A stretch of DNA of 64,000 bases from Rhodobacteraceae bacterium SB2. Its GTDB lineage: Bacteria > Pseudomonadota > Alphaproteobacteria > Rhodobacterales > Rhodobacteraceae. Shown here piece after piece: positions 29,242 through 39,715 of this stretch. The stretch lies in assembly GCA_001642945.1 (NCBI GenBank), contig LGRT01000004.1, positions 1 to 64,000 of the forward strand. The letters are read 5' to 3'. The notes under the pieces are model-generated. The model had not been told where the DNA came from, did not search any database, and was given only the letters and a program-made list of their open reading frames with translations. A program made the translations under genes and the position numbers. Each line of letters begins with the position of its first letter. The stretch's first letter is position 1.

Positions 29242-29314
29242 TCGGTTTCTCCCGACCTGTGGGGGGCTTTCACCTGTTCCCCAGGGTTTCGATTAAACTA
29301 AAAGGTCTTTCGGC

Positions 29315-29545
29315 TTACGCCTGCAGAACCTCCCAGCGTTTGGTTTTGGACTTTGGTGCACATTCGATAATCCGAACCGCATCGCCGACCTTAAAAGTAT
29401 TATTTTCATCATGCGCCCGGTACTTTTTTGATTTCCGGATCGTCTTTTGCATAACGGGGTGCTTAAAACGACGTTCAACAGACACAGTAACCGTTTGTTG
29501 ATTTGCGTCACTTGTCACAACGCCTTGTAAAATTCGTTTGGGCAT
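29315..29545 (-). CDS. rpsQ: 30S ribosomal protein S17
   Basis: 76 residues ([42 protein letters not shown]), an OB-fold primary rRNA-binding protein. It follows rpmC by three bases in the usual rplP-rpmC-rpsQ order. Another long frame from 29511 in a different phase is a shadow. Confidence 0.97.
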   Translation of the reverse strand: MPKRILQGVVTSDANQQTVTVSVERRFKHPVMQKTIRKSKKYRAHDENNTFKVGDAVRIIECAPKSKTKRWEVLQA

Positions 29546-29548
29546 TGC

Positions 29549-29761
29549 TTAGGCTCCCTGCTCAGCAGCCGCATTGGCTGCTTTTTCGTTCAAGATCGTT
29601 TTAACACGAGCCGCGTCGCGCTTAACTGAGCGCATACGGGCTGTATTTTCAATCTGCCCTGTCGCCTGCTGAAAGCGCAGGTTAAAGGCCTCTTTTTTCA
29701 GACCTGCCAGCTCATCACGCAGCTGGTCCGGTGTCTTATTTCGAAGTTCATTGGCGTCCAT
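29549..29761 (-). CDS. rpmC: 50S ribosomal protein L29
   Basis: 70 residues ([36 protein letters not shown]), a two-helix protein at the tunnel exit where SRP and trigger factor dock. Complete. It is separated from rplP by 100 bp, longer than usual, containing a hairpin. Confidence 0.97.
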   Translation of the reverse strand: MDANELRNKTPDQLRDELAGLKKEAFNLRFQQATGQIENTARMRSVKRDAARVKTILNEKAANAAAEQGA

Positions 29762-29821
29762 CGCCTTATTCCTTTTCTACATCACCAGAAGGCCCCAATG
29801 GGTTACCCATGCTCTAGTGGA

Positions 29822-29853
29822 CAAAATAACAGGCCCCCGCAAACACAGGGGCC
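29822..29853 (-). terminator. Weak terminator-like hairpin between rplP and rpmC
   Basis: GGCCCC (29832-29837) pairs with GGGGCC (29848-29853); on the minus strand the stem is followed by TGTTATTTTG. The short stem and interrupted T-tract suggest partial termination or an RNA processing point rather than a full stop. Confidence 0.4.
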
Positions 29854-29861
29854 AGCTAACA

Positions 29862-30275
29862 TTACCAATCTTCGCGGATGACAACTCTTGTCTTAATAGG
29901 CAATTTCATCGCCGCCAATCGGAGCGCTTCCTTTGCCACAGAATCATCGACCCCGTCAATCTCAAACATGATCCGGCCGGGCTTTACCTTGGCCGCCCAG
30001 AAATCAACAGAGCCTTTCCCTTTACCCATCCGAACTTCGGTTGGCTTTGAGGTCACAGGTGTGTCTGGAAAAATACGAATCCAAACGCGGCCCTGACGTT
30101 TCATATGCCGTGTCATTGCACGACGCGCAGCTTCAATTTGGCGCGCAGTGATGCGCTCAGGCTGAGTGGCCTTCAAGCCGTAGGTGCCAAAGTTCAGATC
30201 AGATCCGCCCTTGGCTTCGCCATGAATCCGCCCTTTATGCATTTTGCGGAACTTTGTGCGTTTTGGTTGCAGCAT
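29862..30275 (-). CDS. rplP: 50S ribosomal protein L16
   Basis: 137 residues ([52 protein letters not shown]), complete L16. It organises the A-site region and peptidyl-transferase surroundings of the 50S. Follows rpsC by 13 bp. Confidence 0.97.
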   Translation of the reverse strand: MLQPKRTKFRKMHKGRIHGEAKGGSDLNFGTYGLKATQPERITARQIEAARRAMTRHMKRQGRVWIRIFPDTPVTSKPTEVRMGKGKGSVDFWAAKVKPGRIMFEIDGVDDSVAKEALRLAAMKLPIKTRVVIREDW

Positions 30276-30288
30276 GATCTACTCCTCC

Positions 30289-30996
30289 CTAGCGCCGACC
30301 GCCGGCACCACGAGGTGCTGGACCGTCTTGCAGTTCTTGTGCTTTGCGATCGCGGGCTTGCGGATCATGCTCCATAATCTCGCCTTTAAAGATCCACACT
30401 TTGATGCCAATAATCCCATAGGGGGTTGCGGCTTCAACATTCGCATAATCGATATCGGCGCGCAAAGTATGCAGAGGCACGCGGCCTTCACGATACCATT
30501 CGGTCCGCGCGATTTCCGCTCCGCCCAAACGACCTGCGACGTTGACACGAATACCCAAAGCGCCCATCCGCATAGCGTTTTGCACGGCGCGCTTCATGGC
30601 GCGGCGGAAAGAAACCCGGCGCTCCAATTGCTGCGAAATGCTTTCGCCGACCAATTGAGCATCAAGCTCAGGCTTGCGTACTTCAACGATGTTCAAATGC
30701 AACTCAGATGCCGTCATATCTGCCAGCTTCTTACGCAGAGTCTCAATATCAGCGCCTTTTTTGCCAATAATCACCCCAGGGCGCGCGGTATGCACGGTAA
30801 CCCGACATTTTTTATGAGGGCGTTCGATAATCACACGCGACACACCGGCCTGTGCACAATCTTTCTTGATAAATTCGCGCATGCGCAGATCTTCAAGCAA
30901 CAAGTTCCCGTAATCTTTGGTATCCGCGTACCAGCGGCTATCCCAAGTCCGGTTGACCTGCAGGCGCATACCAATTGGATTAATTTTCTGTCCCAT
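30289..30996 (-). CDS. rpsC: 30S ribosomal protein S3
   Basis: 235 residues with the N-terminal [24 protein letters not shown], a KH domain ([21 protein letters not shown]) and the C-terminal S3 domain. S3 lines the mRNA entry channel. A glycine/arginine-rich tail ends the protein. Start overlaps rplV stop by one base. Confidence 0.97.
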   Translation of the reverse strand: MGQKINPIGMRLQVNRTWDSRWYADTKDYGNLLLEDLRMREFIKKDCAQAGVSRVIIERPHKKCRVTVHTARPGVIIGKKGADIETLRKKLADMTASELHLNIVEVRKPELDAQLVGESISQQLERRVSFRRAMKRAVQNAMRMGALGIRVNVAGRLGGAEIARTEWYREGRVPLHTLRADIDYANVEAATPYGIIGIKVWIFKGEIMEHDPQARDRKAQELQDGPAPRGAGGRR

Positions 30997-31376
30997 TAGG
31001 CTTGCTCCTCAACTTGACGCACTTTGATGGTGAGCTCTGAGAACGGCTTGATAATCCGTCCAAACCGACCTCGCGCCCGTGGGCGACCACGTTTCAACGT
31101 GATATTCTTACCAACATAGGCTTCAACGATCACCAATTCATCAACATCTAAATTGTGGTTGTTTTCAGCATTGGCTATCGCTGATTGAAGGCATTTACGC
31201 ACATCAATCGCAATCCGTTTTTTGCTGAACGTCAAATCATTCAGAGCTTTGCCAACTTTTTGACCGCGGATCATTCCTGCAACCAAATTCAGCTTTTGCG
31301 GGGAAGTTCGAAGCATACGCAGTTTTGCCATAGCTTCATTCTCGGCCACGCGGCGGGGATTTTTATCTTGGCCCAT
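30996..31376 (-). CDS. rplV: 50S ribosomal protein L22
   Basis: 126 residues ([28 protein letters not shown]; later [22 protein letters not shown]), the extended loop of which lines the exit tunnel. The sequence of the loop looks ordinary. Three bases from rpsS and overlapping rpsC by one. Confidence 0.97.
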   Translation of the reverse strand: MGQDKNPRRVAENEAMAKLRMLRTSPQKLNLVAGMIRGQKVGKALNDLTFSKKRIAIDVRKCLQSAIANAENNHNLDVDELVIVEAYVGKNITLKRGRPRARGRFGRIIKPFSELTIKVRQVEEQA

Positions 31377-31379
31377 GGC

Positions 31380-31658
31380 TTACTTCCGTTTCGCTTTTTT
31401 ATCGGCACCGTGACCGTAATAGGTCCGGGTTGGCGAATATTCGCCAAATTTTTGACCGATCATATCTTCAGATATCATAACGGGGATGTGCTTACGGCCA
31501 TTATATACACCGAAAGTCAAACCCACGAATTGGGGCAAAATTGTTGAACGACGAGACCAGATCTTGATCACTTCGTTGCGTCCACTTGCGCGTGATGCCT
31601 CGGCTTTCTTAAGCACATAGGAATCAACGAAAGGACCTTTCCAAACAGAGCGAGACAT
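31380..31658 (-). CDS. rpsS: 30S ribosomal protein S19
   Basis: 92 residues ([66 protein letters not shown]), standard S19 in the 30S head. Begins three bases after rplB. No anomaly. Confidence 0.97.
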   Translation of the reverse strand: MSRSVWKGPFVDSYVLKKAEASRASGRNEVIKIWSRRSTILPQFVGLTFGVYNGRKHIPVMISEDMIGQKFGEYSPTRTYYGHGADKKAKRK

Positions 31659-31661
31659 TTT

Positions 31662-32504
31662 TTAACGCCCCTTCTTCTTGGCGTGGCGCGAGCGGATAAT
31701 CAGCTTTTGCGACGCTTTGTTTTTATTACGTGTGCGTTTACCCTTTGTCGGTTTACCCCAAGGTGTCACCGGATGACGCCCCCCTGAAGTACGCCCTTCA
31801 CCACCACCATGCGGGTGATCGATTGGGTTCATAACAACACCGCGAACAGAGGGACGTACGCCTTTGTGGCGCATGCGGCCCGCTTTACCGAAATTTTGGT
31901 TGCTGTTATCGGGGTTTGACACAGCACCTACGGTGGCCATACATTCCTGGCGAACCAAGCGCAGCTCACCCGAACTCAAGCGGATTTGTGCATATCCACC
32001 GTCGCGGCCAACAAACTGAGCATAAGTTCCAGCCGCCCGCGCGATTTGACCGCCCTTGCCAGCTTTCAATTCGATATTATGCACGATGGTACCGATCGGC
32101 ATGCCCGAGAAGGGCATTGCATTGCCAGGCTTGATATCCGCCTTGGCGGCGGCAATCACCTGATCACCCACAGCGAGGCGCTGGGGCGCTAGGATATACG
32201 CCTGCTCACCATCGGCATATTTAACCAATGCGATAAAGGCTGTCCTGTTGGGATCATATTCGATCCGTTCGACCGTTGCGGCAACATCCAATTTGTTGCG
32301 GCGAAAATCTACGATACGATAGAGACGCTTTGCGCCTCCGCCACGACGACGCGAGGTGATACGTCCGGTATTGTTCCGACCGCCCGATTTAGTCAAACCC
32401 TCAGTGAGAGATTTAACCGGACGTCCTTTCCAAAGCTCCGAACGGTCGATCAGCACCAGCCCGCGCTGGCCCGGCGTCGTCGGTTTATACGACTTTAGTG
32501 CCAT
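31662..32504 (-). CDS. rplB: 50S ribosomal protein L2
   Basis: 280 residues. L2 is needed for subunit association and peptidyl-transferase activity. The start [27 protein letters not shown], the [20 protein letters not shown] segment and the C-terminal [27 protein letters not shown] with the conserved histidine are present. It follows rplW after 150 bp containing a stable hairpin. Confidence 0.97.
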   Translation of the reverse strand: MALKSYKPTTPGQRGLVLIDRSELWKGRPVKSLTEGLTKSGGRNNTGRITSRRRGGGAKRLYRIVDFRRNKLDVAATVERIEYDPNRTAFIALVKYADGEQAYILAPQRLAVGDQVIAAAKADIKPGNAMPFSGMPIGTIVHNIELKAGKGGQIARAAGTYAQFVGRDGGYAQIRLSSGELRLVRQECMATVGAVSNPDNSNQNFGKAGRMRHKGVRPSVRGVVMNPIDHPHGGGEGRTSGGRHPVTPWGKPTKGKRTRNKNKASQKLIIRSRHAKKKGR

Positions 32505-32600
32505 GCTTTCTGTCTTCCGTTTGCTTAGCGGCAGATACTCTGCCTATGGTGAAGCCCCCCGAAGGTGGCCAAATTTGGACCAAAAAAAGATCCCGTTCTT

Positions 32601-32635
32601 AAAACGAGGCAGCCCCAAGCGAGGCTTGGAGCTGC
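32601..32635 (-). terminator. Hairpin/attenuator between rplW and rplB
   Basis: A 12-bp stem (32609-32620 with 32624-32635) with a 3-base loop; the one irregular pair is G-U only in minus-strand RNA. Four bases after the stem come TTTT. A structure inside the S10 operon, 20 bp after the rplW stop, is consistent with partial termination or RNA processing. Confidence 0.5.
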
Positions 32636-32654
32636 TACGATTCGTTGCCTTCTA

Positions 32655-32951
32655 TCAAAGACCTGTGCTGACGTCGATAGTGTTTCCATCCTCTAACGTC
32701 ACATAGGCTTTTTTGACATCTTTGCGCCGACCCGGGCTGCCACGGAACCGCTTGGTCTTCCCTTTCGTGATCGTGGTATTTACCGCCTTCACCTTCACAC
32801 CAAACAAGCTTTCGACAGCTTCTTTGATTTGCGGTTTATTTGATTCAATCGCCACTTCAAACACAACCGCGCCAGATTCGGACGCCATTGTTGCCTTTTC
32901 GGTGACAATCGGCTTGCGGATCACGTCATATAATTCAGGTTTAACGCTCAT
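32655..32951 (-). CDS. rplW: 50S ribosomal protein L23
   Basis: 98 residues ([45 protein letters not shown]), the exit-tunnel docking protein for trigger factor and SRP. ATG overlaps the rplD stop by four bases. Normal length for alphaproteobacteria. Confidence 0.97.
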   Translation of the reverse strand: MSVKPELYDVIRKPIVTEKATMASESGAVVFEVAIESNKPQIKEAVESLFGVKVKAVNTTITKGKTKRFRGSPGRRKDVKKAYVTLEDGNTIDVSTGL

Positions 32952-33565
32952 TTGAACCGAGCCTCCAAAGCTTCGACGCCTGCTTTGGTGATAACCAAAG
33001 TATCGCGCTTCAAAATATCATAAACATTCGCGCCGGCTGTCGGCAGAATATCCAAGCCTGTGATATTGCGCGCTGCTGAAGCAAACGCCTCGTCAACGCT
33101 TGCACCATCGATAATAAGGGCGCGCTTCCAGCCAAGATTTTTTACCTGCTTGGCCAAAGCCGCCGTTTTACCGTCGGATGTGGCTGCATCTAAAATAACC
33201 AACGACCCGTCGCGAGCCTTCGCCGATAAAGCGTGTTTCAAGCCGAGTTGACGCACCTTTTTAGGCAGGTCATGGCCATGACTACGCGGCGTTGGGCCTT
33301 TATAGATCCCGCCTTTGCGGAAAATCGGAGCGTTGCGATCACCATGACGCGCGCCACCCGTGCCTTTTTGGCGGTAGATCTTCTTGGTTGAATAGCTGGT
33401 CTCAGACCGCGTTTTCACCTTATGCGTGCCCGCCTGCGCATTGTTACGCTGCCAACGCACGACGCGGTGCAAAATATCAACGCGTGGCTCTAATCCGAAG
33501 ATTTCTTCGCCCAGATCAACGCTGCCCGCAGCGCCGCCATCCAGTTTAATCACGTTCAGTTTCAT
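32948..33565 (-). CDS. rplD: 50S ribosomal protein L4
   Basis: 205 residues with the tunnel loop region [37 protein letters not shown]4 lines the exit tunnel and in E. coli represses the S10 operon. It overlaps rplC and rplW by four bases each, indicating coupled translation. Confidence 0.97.
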   Translation of the reverse strand: MKLNVIKLDGGAAGSVDLGEEIFGLEPRVDILHRVVRWQRNNAQAGTHKVKTRSETSYSTKKIYRQKGTGGARHGDRNAPIFRKGGIYKGPTPRSHGHDLPKKVRQLGLKHALSAKARDGSLVILDAATSDGKTAALAKQVKNLGWKRALIIDGASVDEAFASAARNITGLDILPTAGANVYDILKRDTLVITKAGVEALEARFK

Positions 33566-34284
33566 GCGTCACCTCCTTCGGTGGCAGGCGCTTCAGCAAC
33601 AGGCTGCTCAGCACTGCGCAAAGCTGCCGGAAACGGCACATCGCTTGGCAAAGGCTTCTTAACGGCGTCCTTAACGGTGACCCAACCCCCTTTAGAACCA
33701 GGTACGGCGCCTTTGATCATGATCAGTCCACGATCCGCGTCGGTTTTTACCACCTGTAAATTCTGAGTGGTCACTTTCGCGGCCCCCATATGACCGGCCA
33801 TTTTCTTACCTTTGAACACTTTACCTGGGCCCTGACACTGGCCCGTAGAACCGTGCGAGCGGTGGCTGATTGACACACCATGCGAAGCACGCAGGCCGCC
33901 AAAATTATGCCGCTTCATCGCGCCGGCAAAGCCTTTACCGATAGATGTGCCAGACACATCTACATATTGACCCGCCGCGTAGTGATCCGCGGTGATTTCC
34001 GCGCCCACTTCGATTAAATTCTCAGGTGCAACGCGAAACTCTGCCACTTTGCGCTTGGGTTCAACCTTTGCCACAGCAAAATGACCGCGCATCGCTTGCG
34101 ATACGTTTTTGGCCTTGATCGATCCGGCGCCCAACTGAACAGCTGTATAGCCGTTTGACTCAGAAGTGCGTTGCGCAACAACCTGTAGGTTATCCATTTG
34201 CAAAACGGTCACAGGGATCTGCTTGCCGTCTTCCATGAAAAGACGAGTCATACCCATCTTTTTTGCTATAATTCCAGAGCGCAT
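33562..34284 (-). CDS. rplC: 50S ribosomal protein L3
   Basis: 240 residues from the ATG at 34284 ([29 protein letters not shown]), with GGAGGG upstream; the frame continues 16 codons further but without homology. The methylation-site region [39 protein letters not shown] is intact. A C-terminal acidic extension of about 20 residues is typical of the group. Confidence 0.97.
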   Translation of the reverse strand: MRSGIIAKKMGMTRLFMEDGKQIPVTVLQMDNLQVVAQRTSESNGYTAVQLGAGSIKAKNVSQAMRGHFAVAKVEPKRKVAEFRVAPENLIEVGAEITADHYAAGQYVDVSGTSIGKGFAGAMKRHNFGGLRASHGVSISHRSHGSTGQCQGPGKVFKGKKMAGHMGAAKVTTQNLQVVKTDADRGLIMIKGAVPGSKGGWVTVKDAVKKPLPSDVPFPAALRSAEQPVAEAPATEGGDA

Positions 34285-34297
34285 CCGTTTGCCCTCC

Positions 34298-34606
34298 TTA
34301 AACCGAAATCTGCACGTCAACACCGGCAGCAAGATCGAGCTTCATCAAAGCATCGACGGTCTGAGGTGTTGGGTCAACAATATCCAAAAGCCGTTTATGA
34401 GTACGGATTTCGAACTGATCGCGTGATTTCTTATTCACGTGAGGACCACGCAGAACGGTAAATTTTTCGATTTTATTCGGCAGCGGAATAGGACCACGAA
34501 CAGAAGCGCCTGTGCGCTTGGCCGTGTTCACGATTTCCTGCGTGCTTGCATCCAGAACACGAAAGTCAAATGCTTTCAATCGGATGCGAATATTTTGGCT
34601 TTGCAT
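34298..34606 (-). CDS. rpsJ: 30S ribosomal protein S10 / NusE
   Basis: 102 residues ([43 protein letters not shown]). Besides its ribosomal role S10 (NusE) links NusG to the ribosome and forms antitermination complexes with NusB. First gene of the S10 operon, 151 bp after tuf, with a hairpin between. Confidence 0.97.
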   Translation of the reverse strand: MQSQNIRIRLKAFDFRVLDASTQEIVNTAKRTGASVRGPIPLPNKIEKFTVLRGPHVNKKSRDQFEIRTHKRLLDIVDPTPQTVDALMKLDLAAGVDVQISV

Positions 34607-34710
34607 AGTCTTAGCCTTTTTTCTCGGCGTTAGAGTTGAGAGGAAGAGGCCAGGTCATTCTAACCCCTTCATCGAACACATACGGCACCGCGTAAGTGCC
34701 AATTTTAATT

Positions 34711-34738
34711 CAGGCCCGACGCTATTCCGACGGGCCTG
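34711..34738 (-). terminator. Terminator-like hairpin after first tuf
   Basis: CAGGCCCG (34711-34718) pairs with CGGGCCTG (34731-34738) across a 12-base loop. The minus-strand sequence after it is AT-rich but lacks a clean T-run, so termination would be partial, allowing read-through into the S10 operon. Confidence 0.45.
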
Positions 34739-34750
34739 TTACCAGCTCGA

Positions 34751-35936
34751 GTAACTTTTACTCGATAATTTTTGACACGACGCCTGAGCCGACGGTGCGG
34801 CCACCTTCGCGGATAGCAAAGCGCAGCTTATCTTCCATCGCGATTGGCGCAATCAGCTCCACTTCGAACTTCAAGTTATCGCCGGGCATCACCATCTCTG
34901 TTCCCTCTGGCAGGTTCACCGTCCCGGTCACATCCGTCGTACGGAAATAAAACTGTGGGCGGTAATTGGCAAAGAACGGCGTATGACGGCCACCCTCTTC
35001 CTTGGTCAGAATATAGGCTTCAGCCTCAAACTTTGTATGCGGCTTCACAGAGCTTGGCTTACACAGAACCTGTCCACGCTCAACGCCTTCACGATCAACA
35101 CCGCGCAGCAATGCACCAATATTGTCGCCAGCTTCACCGCGATCCAGCAATTTGCGGAACATTTCAACACCCGTACAGGTGGTTTTGCCCGTGTCACGAA
35201 TGCCAACGATCTCAATCTCATCGCCCACATTGATCACACCGCGCTCAACCCGCCCGGTCACAACCGTACCACGGCCCGAGATTGAAAACACATCTTCGAT
35301 CGGCATCAAGAACGGCTGATCAATCGCGCGATCCGGCTGCGGGATATAGCTGTCAACAGCCGCCATCAGCTCAGAAATCTTCTCTTCACCGATATTCGCA
35401 TCGCGACCCTCAAGCGCCGCCAAAGCAGAGCCGGCAACAATCGGAATATCATCACCTGGGTAATCATACGTGCTGAGAAGCTCGCGCACTTCCATTTCAA
35501 CCAGCTCAAGAAGCTCTTCGTCATCCACCTGGTCAACTTTGTTCAGGAAAACAACCATCGAAGGGATACCAACCTGGCGGCCAAGCAAAATATGCTCGCG
35601 CGTTTGCGGCATAGGGCCATCGGCCGCGTTCACAACCAAAATCGCGCCATCCATCTGCGCCGCACCCGTGATCATGTTTTTCACATAATCAGCATGGCCG
35701 GGGCAATCCACATGCGCGTAATGCCGGTTTTCAGTTTCATATTCAACATGCGCCGTCGAAATCGTGATCCCGCGGGCTTTTTCTTCCGGCGCAGCGTCAA
35801 TCTGATCATAATCCTGAAATTCGCCAAATTGCTTCGTAATCGCAGCCGTCAATGTCGTCTTACCATGGTCAACGTGACCAATCGTGCCGATGTTGCAATG
35901 CGGCTTACTACGCTCAAACTTTTCCTTTGCCATGGT
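34751..35936. repeat. Inverse partner block: tuf repeat, copy 1
   Basis: This block is repeated in the same orientation at 61980-63165. The match appears exact by line-by-line comparison and by identical translations in several frames. It stops seven bases beyond the stop codon and three bases before the start codon, where flanking sequences diverge completely. Despite the label, the copies are direct repeats about 27.2 kb apart. Confidence 0.9.
34758..35933 (-). CDS. tuf: Translation elongation factor Tu, copy 1
   Basis: 391 residues. EF-Tu-GTP delivers aminoacyl-tRNA to the ribosome. G1 GHVDHGKT (residues 18-25), switch region RGITIST, G3 DCPGHADY, G4 NKVDQ, and the beta-barrel domains 2 and 3 ending [11 protein letters not shown] are complete. 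It is the last gene of the str operon, 85 bp after fusA. By eye it is identical to the second copy at 61987-63162, over the ORF and only a few bases outside it. Confidence 0.97.
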   Translation of the reverse strand: MAKEKFERSKPHCNIGTIGHVDHGKTTLTAAITKQFGEFQDYDQIDAAPEEKARGITISTAHVEYETENRHYAHVDCPGHADYVKNMITGAAQMDGAILVVNAADGPMPQTREHILLGRQVGIPSMVVFLNKVDQVDDEELLELVEMEVRELLSTYDYPGDDIPIVAGSALAALEGRDANIGEEKISELMAAVDSYIPQPDRAIDQPFLMPIEDVFSISGRGTVVTGRVERGVINVGDEIEIVGIRDTGKTTCTGVEMFRKLLDRGEAGDNIGALLRGVDREGVERGQVLCKPSSVKPHTKFEAEAYILTKEEGGRHTPFFANYRPQFYFRTTDVTGTVNLPEGTEMVMPGDNLKFEVELIAPIAMEDKLRFAIREGGRTVGSGVVSKIIE

Positions 35937-36018
35937 GGCCTCCTTTTTCGTTAGTTTACAAGACCGCTCTCGGCCCTAAAGTTTTGATTAAGCATGGGCC
36001 CCAAGCCCATGCCCGTTT

Positions 36019-38136
36019 TTAGGCAAATTTCGACTGAATTTCTTCAGAGATATTCTGCGGAACCGGGTCATAATGATCAAACGACATAGTAAATTGCGCA
36101 CGTCCAGAGGACATCGACCGCAAGTTATTAATGTAACCGAACATATTCGCCAAAGGTACAAAAGCCTCAATCGCGATCGCGTTGCCGCGTGGCTCCTGAC
36201 CTTGCACCTGACCCCGACGGGAGGTCAGATCGCCAATGATGTTGCCTGTATAATCCTCAGGCGTTACAACTTCGACCTTCATGATCGGCTCAAGAAGCTT
36301 TGCGCCGGCTTTTCTCATCCCTTCGCGCATACACATCCGCGCAGCGATTTCAAATGCCAAAACCGAGCTATCCACATCATGGAACTTACCGTCGAGCAGA
36401 GACACTTTAAAATCGATCACAGGGAAGCCTGCCAAGGGGCCGCTATCCATAACTGATTTTATGCCTTTTTCGACGCCGGGGATATATTCTTTCGGAACAG
36501 CGCCACCAACGATCTTGCTTTCAAATGAGTATCCTTCGCCAGGCTCGGTTGGCTTAATAACCATTTTCACTTCACCAAACTGCCCAGACCCACCAGACTG
36601 TTTTTTGTGCGTGTATGTATGCTCAACCTCATGACCAATCGTCTCACGATACGCCACTTGTGGAGCACCGATATTGGCTTCCACTTTGAACTCACGCTTT
36701 AAGCGATCCACCAAAATATCCAAATGCAGTTCGCCCATGCCCTTCATGATGGTCTGACCGCTCTCAAGATCAGTTTCCACACGAAATGAGGGATCTTCGG
36801 CAGCCAAGCGCGCAAGACCCTGAGACATTTTCTCTTGGTCGTTCTTGGTCTTCGGCTCAACTGCGATTTCGATCACTGGATCAGGGAAGGTCATTGTTTC
36901 CAAGATTACAGGCTCTTTCACATCGCACAACGTGTCGCCCGTAGTCGTGTCCTTCAAACCGGCAAGCGCGATGATATCCCCCGCAAATGCCTCTTCGATC
37001 TCTTCGCGATTATTCGAGTGCATCATCATCATGCGGCCAACGCGCTCTTTTTTACCCTTGGTCGAGTTAAAGATACCGTCACCCTTATTCATCATGCCCG
37101 AATAGATGCGCGTAAATGTAAGCGTGCCAACGAAGGGATCATTCATGATTTTAAACGCAAGCGCTGAAAACGGCATATCGTCGTCCGCACGGCGCGCGAC
37201 ATCGCGGGTTTCTGTTTCGTCACCCGGACGGAAACCCATATAATCAACCACATCCAGCGGGCTCGGCAGGTAATCGATCACGGCGTTCAAAAGCGGTTGC
37301 ACGCCTTTATTCTTGAAGGCCGAACCACATAAAATAGGAATGAATTTAATTTCGAGCGTGCCCTTGCGGATCAGCGCGCGAAGCGTGGCCTCATCGGGCT
37401 CTTCCCCCTCTAGATAGGCCATCATCGCATCATCATCCATCTCAACCGCAGTTTCGATGAGCTTGGCGCGCCATTCATTGGCAGTGTCCTGAAGGCTCTC
37501 ACGGATCGGGCGCAATTCCCATGTCGCACCTAAATCTTCACCAGCCCAGACCCATTCCTGCATCGTTATCAGATCAACCAAGCCCTCAAGCTCGTTCTCT
37601 GCGCCGATAGGGATTTGGATCGGTGCGGGCACGGCGCCGGTGCGATCCTGAATCATGTGCACGCAGTTGAAAAAATCTGCGCCGATTTTATCCATCTTAT
37701 TCACATAAACGATCCGCGGCACTTTATAACGATCAGCCTGACGCCACACGGTTTCGGTTTGCGGCTCAACACCCGCATTCGCATCCAAAACGGCGATAGC
37801 ACCGTCTAAAACCGCCAAAGACCGCTCAACCTCGATTGTAAAATCAACGTGGCCCGGGGTGTCGATGATGTTCATACGGTGCTTGGGCGATTGCGCCGTC
37901 TCACCATCTTCGGTGCGCTCCCAAAATGTGGTAGTCGCAGCCGAGGTGATTGTGATACCACGCTCTTGCTCTTGCTCCATCCAATCCATCGTTGCGGCGC
38001 CATCATGCACCTCACCAATGTTATGCGACTTCCCCGTGTAATACAAAATCCGCTCTGAGCAAGTTGTCTTACCCGCATCAATGTGAGCCATAATGCCAAA
38101 ATTACGGTATTCATTTAGATTATATTCGCGCGCCAT
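36019..38136 (-). CDS. fusA: Translation elongation factor G
   Basis: 705 residues. Five-domain GTPase that drives translocation and, with RRF, ribosome recycling. G1 AHIDAGKTT (about 17-25), RGITITSA switch, G3 DTPGHVDF, G4 [10 protein letters not shown], and the domain IV loop ([22 protein letters not shown]). Starts 20 bp after rpsG. Sequence is ordinary throughout. Confidence 0.97.
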   Translation of the reverse strand: MAREYNLNEYRNFGIMAHIDAGKTTCSERILYYTGKSHNIGEVHDGAATMDWMEQEQERGITITSAATTTFWERTEDGETAQSPKHRMNIIDTPGHVDFTIEVERSLAVLDGAIAVLDANAGVEPQTETVWRQADRYKVPRIVYVNKMDKIGADFFNCVHMIQDRTGAVPAPIQIPIGAENELEGLVDLITMQEWVWAGEDLGATWELRPIRESLQDTANEWRAKLIETAVEMDDDAMMAYLEGEEPDEATLRALIRKGTLEIKFIPILCGSAFKNKGVQPLLNAVIDYLPSPLDVVDYMGFRPGDETETRDVARRADDDMPFSALAFKIMNDPFVGTLTFTRIYSGMMNKGDGIFNSTKGKKERVGRMMMMHSNNREEIEEAFAGDIIALAGLKDTTTGDTLCDVKEPVILETMTFPDPVIEIAVEPKTKNDQEKMSQGLARLAAEDPSFRVETDLESGQTIMKGMGELHLDILVDRLKREFKVEANIGAPQVAYRETIGHEVEHTYTHKKQSGGSGQFGEVKMVIKPTEPGEGYSFESKIVGGAVPKEYIPGVEKGIKSVMDSGPLAGFPVIDFKVSLLDGKFHDVDSSVLAFEIAARMCMREGMRKAGAKLLEPIMKVEVVTPEDYTGNIIGDLTSRRGQVQGQEPRGNAIAIEAFVPLANMFGYINNLRSMSSGRAQFTMSFDHYDPVPQNISEEIQSKFA

Positions 38137-38156
38137 TTCAGTGCAGCCTCTTTAAA

Positions 38157-38627
38157 TTACCAACGGTAGTGGCTGAATGCTTTGTTCGCATCGGCCATTT
38201 TATGCGTGTCTTCGCGCTTTTTCACGGCGGAGCCACGCGAATTTACAGCGTCTAAAAGCTCACCCGCAAGGCGTTCTTCCATCGTATTTTCGTTGCGGCT
38301 ACGAGACGCTTTGATCAACCAACGAATGGCCAACGCTTCGCGGCGCTCGGGGCGCACCTCAACGGGTACCTGATAGGTGGCACCACCAACGCGGCGCGAA
38401 CGCACCTCAACGGCTGGCTTGATATTATCCAAAGCTTCGTGAAACACCTCAACGGGCGCGCGCTTGATTTTATCTTCAACCCGGTCCAAAGCGTTATACA
38501 CAATGGTCTCAGCGATCGATTTCTTACCATCAATCATGAGGTTGTTCATGAATTTCGAAATAACCCGATCGCCAAATTTGGCATCGGGTAAAATTTCACG
38601 TTTTTCGGCGGCGTGGCGACGAGACAT
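38157..38627 (-). CDS. rpsG: 30S ribosomal protein S7
   Basis: 156 residues ([64 protein letters not shown]). S7 nucleates the 30S head and in E. coli represses the str operon. Follows rpsL by 12 bp. Confidence 0.97.
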   Translation of the reverse strand: MSRRHAAEKREILPDAKFGDRVISKFMNNLMIDGKKSIAETIVYNALDRVEDKIKRAPVEVFHEALDNIKPAVEVRSRRVGGATYQVPVEVRPERREALAIRWLIKASRSRNENTMEERLAGELLDAVNSRGSAVKKREDTHKMADANKAFSHYRW

Positions 38628-38639
38628 CTGTTAATCCTT

Positions 38640-39011
38640 TTATTTCGGACGCTTGGCGCCATATTTAGAGCGGCGCTGTTTACGATCTTTAACCCCTTGC
38701 GTGTCCAGAACACCGCGCAAGATATGGTAGCGAACACCAGGAAGGTCTTTTACGCGACCCCCGCGGATCAAAACCACTGAGTGTTCTTGAAGGTTATGCT
38801 TTTCACCCGGGATGTAGCTGATCACCTCAAACCCATTTGTTAAGCGCACTTTTGCAACTTTCCGCATGGCTGAGTTCGGCTTTTTCGGCGTGGTGGTGTA
38901 AACGCGCGTGCACACACCGCGTTTTTGTGGACACTCCTGCAAATGCATGGATTTGGAGCGTTTTACTTTGGGCTGCCGCGGCTTGCGGATCAGCTGTTGT
39001 ATCGTTGGCAT
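38640..39011 (-). CDS. rpsL: 30S ribosomal protein S12
   Basis: 123 residues. S12 at the decoding centre sets accuracy and streptomycin response. The [18 protein letters not shown] loop keeps the lysine whose mutation gives resistance, and [14 protein letters not shown] keeps the methylthio-aspartate site, so it looks wild type. First gene of the str operon, preceded by a 220-nt leader and a strong promoter. Confidence 0.97.
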   Translation of the reverse strand: MPTIQQLIRKPRQPKVKRSKSMHLQECPQKRGVCTRVYTTTPKKPNSAMRKVAKVRLTNGFEVISYIPGEKHNLQEHSVVLIRGGRVKDLPGVRYHILRGVLDTQGVKDRKQRRSKYGAKRPK

Positions 39012-39237
39012 TCCGGTTATTCCCCGTTCGCTCGTCGTTTATGGGCGCATGAGCGCAGCCCATGCAGTTCATTCTTCTGTGCCAAACGCGTCCGCATAAC
39101 ACAAACACCACACCGGTCCCCTCGTTCTTGGGAACGACGCGGTGGGTTTTCCAGAGGATCGAGGCACTGCCCGGATCTTGACCACTTCAATTCTGAAGCC
39201 AAAGCCAGAGAAACATCCCATGACTCGACGTGTCGTG
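39012..39237 (-). other. Long 5' leader of the str operon
   Basis: About 220 nt separate the predicted transcription start from rpsL. No gene is supported on either strand. The opposite-strand frames that cross it continue antisense into rpsL. The length leaves room for a regulatory leader, but I cannot define a structure with confidence. Confidence 0.4.
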
Positions 39238-39266
39238 CGTATAGGGGGAGTCGGAACGCTTGTCAA
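39238..39266 (-). promoter_or_regulatory. Promoter of the str operon (rpsL-rpsG-fusA-tuf)
   Basis: On the minus strand a perfect TTGACA (39261-39266), 17-base spacer and TATACG (39238-39243). It lies about 230 bp upstream of rpsL and downstream of the rpoC terminator, so it would drive the str operon independently of rpoBC. Confidence 0.75.
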
Positions 39267-39660
39267 CAGCCTGAAAAGCTGCGGCTTTACCCCTGCAGAT
39301 CGATCCGAAGAAAGTCGTGGTCGCGCCGTCTGACCGCTTTACGATATCCGGCAACAACCCTCTTATATTATGGGTTTTATTTCAAAGCCCATGCATCAAA
39401 TCCCGAAATTCAAACTGCGTTTGGATTATGCGTTTTAACTGGATAAAAAATCAACATACAAAATATTACCAATGGTGTGCGCATCTTCACAAGCATCCGC
39501 GATTTACAGCCCGCGTGGCAGGCTTGATCCGGCCTTTTCCAACCAGTCCTTAGCGGTTTTTCAACCTATCTGAAACAGCGCTCTTCTGCAAGTTTGAGAT
39601 ATCTTAACAGCGCGCTAAGGGCGCAGATATGCGCAGCGCTTGATCCGATCAACGCTTATA
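39267..39660. other. Gene-free spacer between rpoC terminator and rpsL promoter
   Basis: About 390 bp of AT-richer sequence. Short open frames on the plus strand lack start signals and resemblance to anything. I see no repeats or RNA gene. In many relatives this gap is much shorter. Confidence 0.4.
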
Positions 39661-39691
39661 AAAAAAGCCCGACTTAAGGCCGGGCTTTTTC
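39661..39691 (-). terminator. Intrinsic terminator after rpoC
   Basis: Stem AAAAAGCCCG/CGGGCTTTTT centred on 39676, with A/T runs on both sides, so it would work in either direction. It lies 25 bp after the rpoC stop on the minus strand. Confidence 0.88.
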
Positions 39692-39715
39692 TAAATTTTT
39701 AACGGCAAAGGGTGT

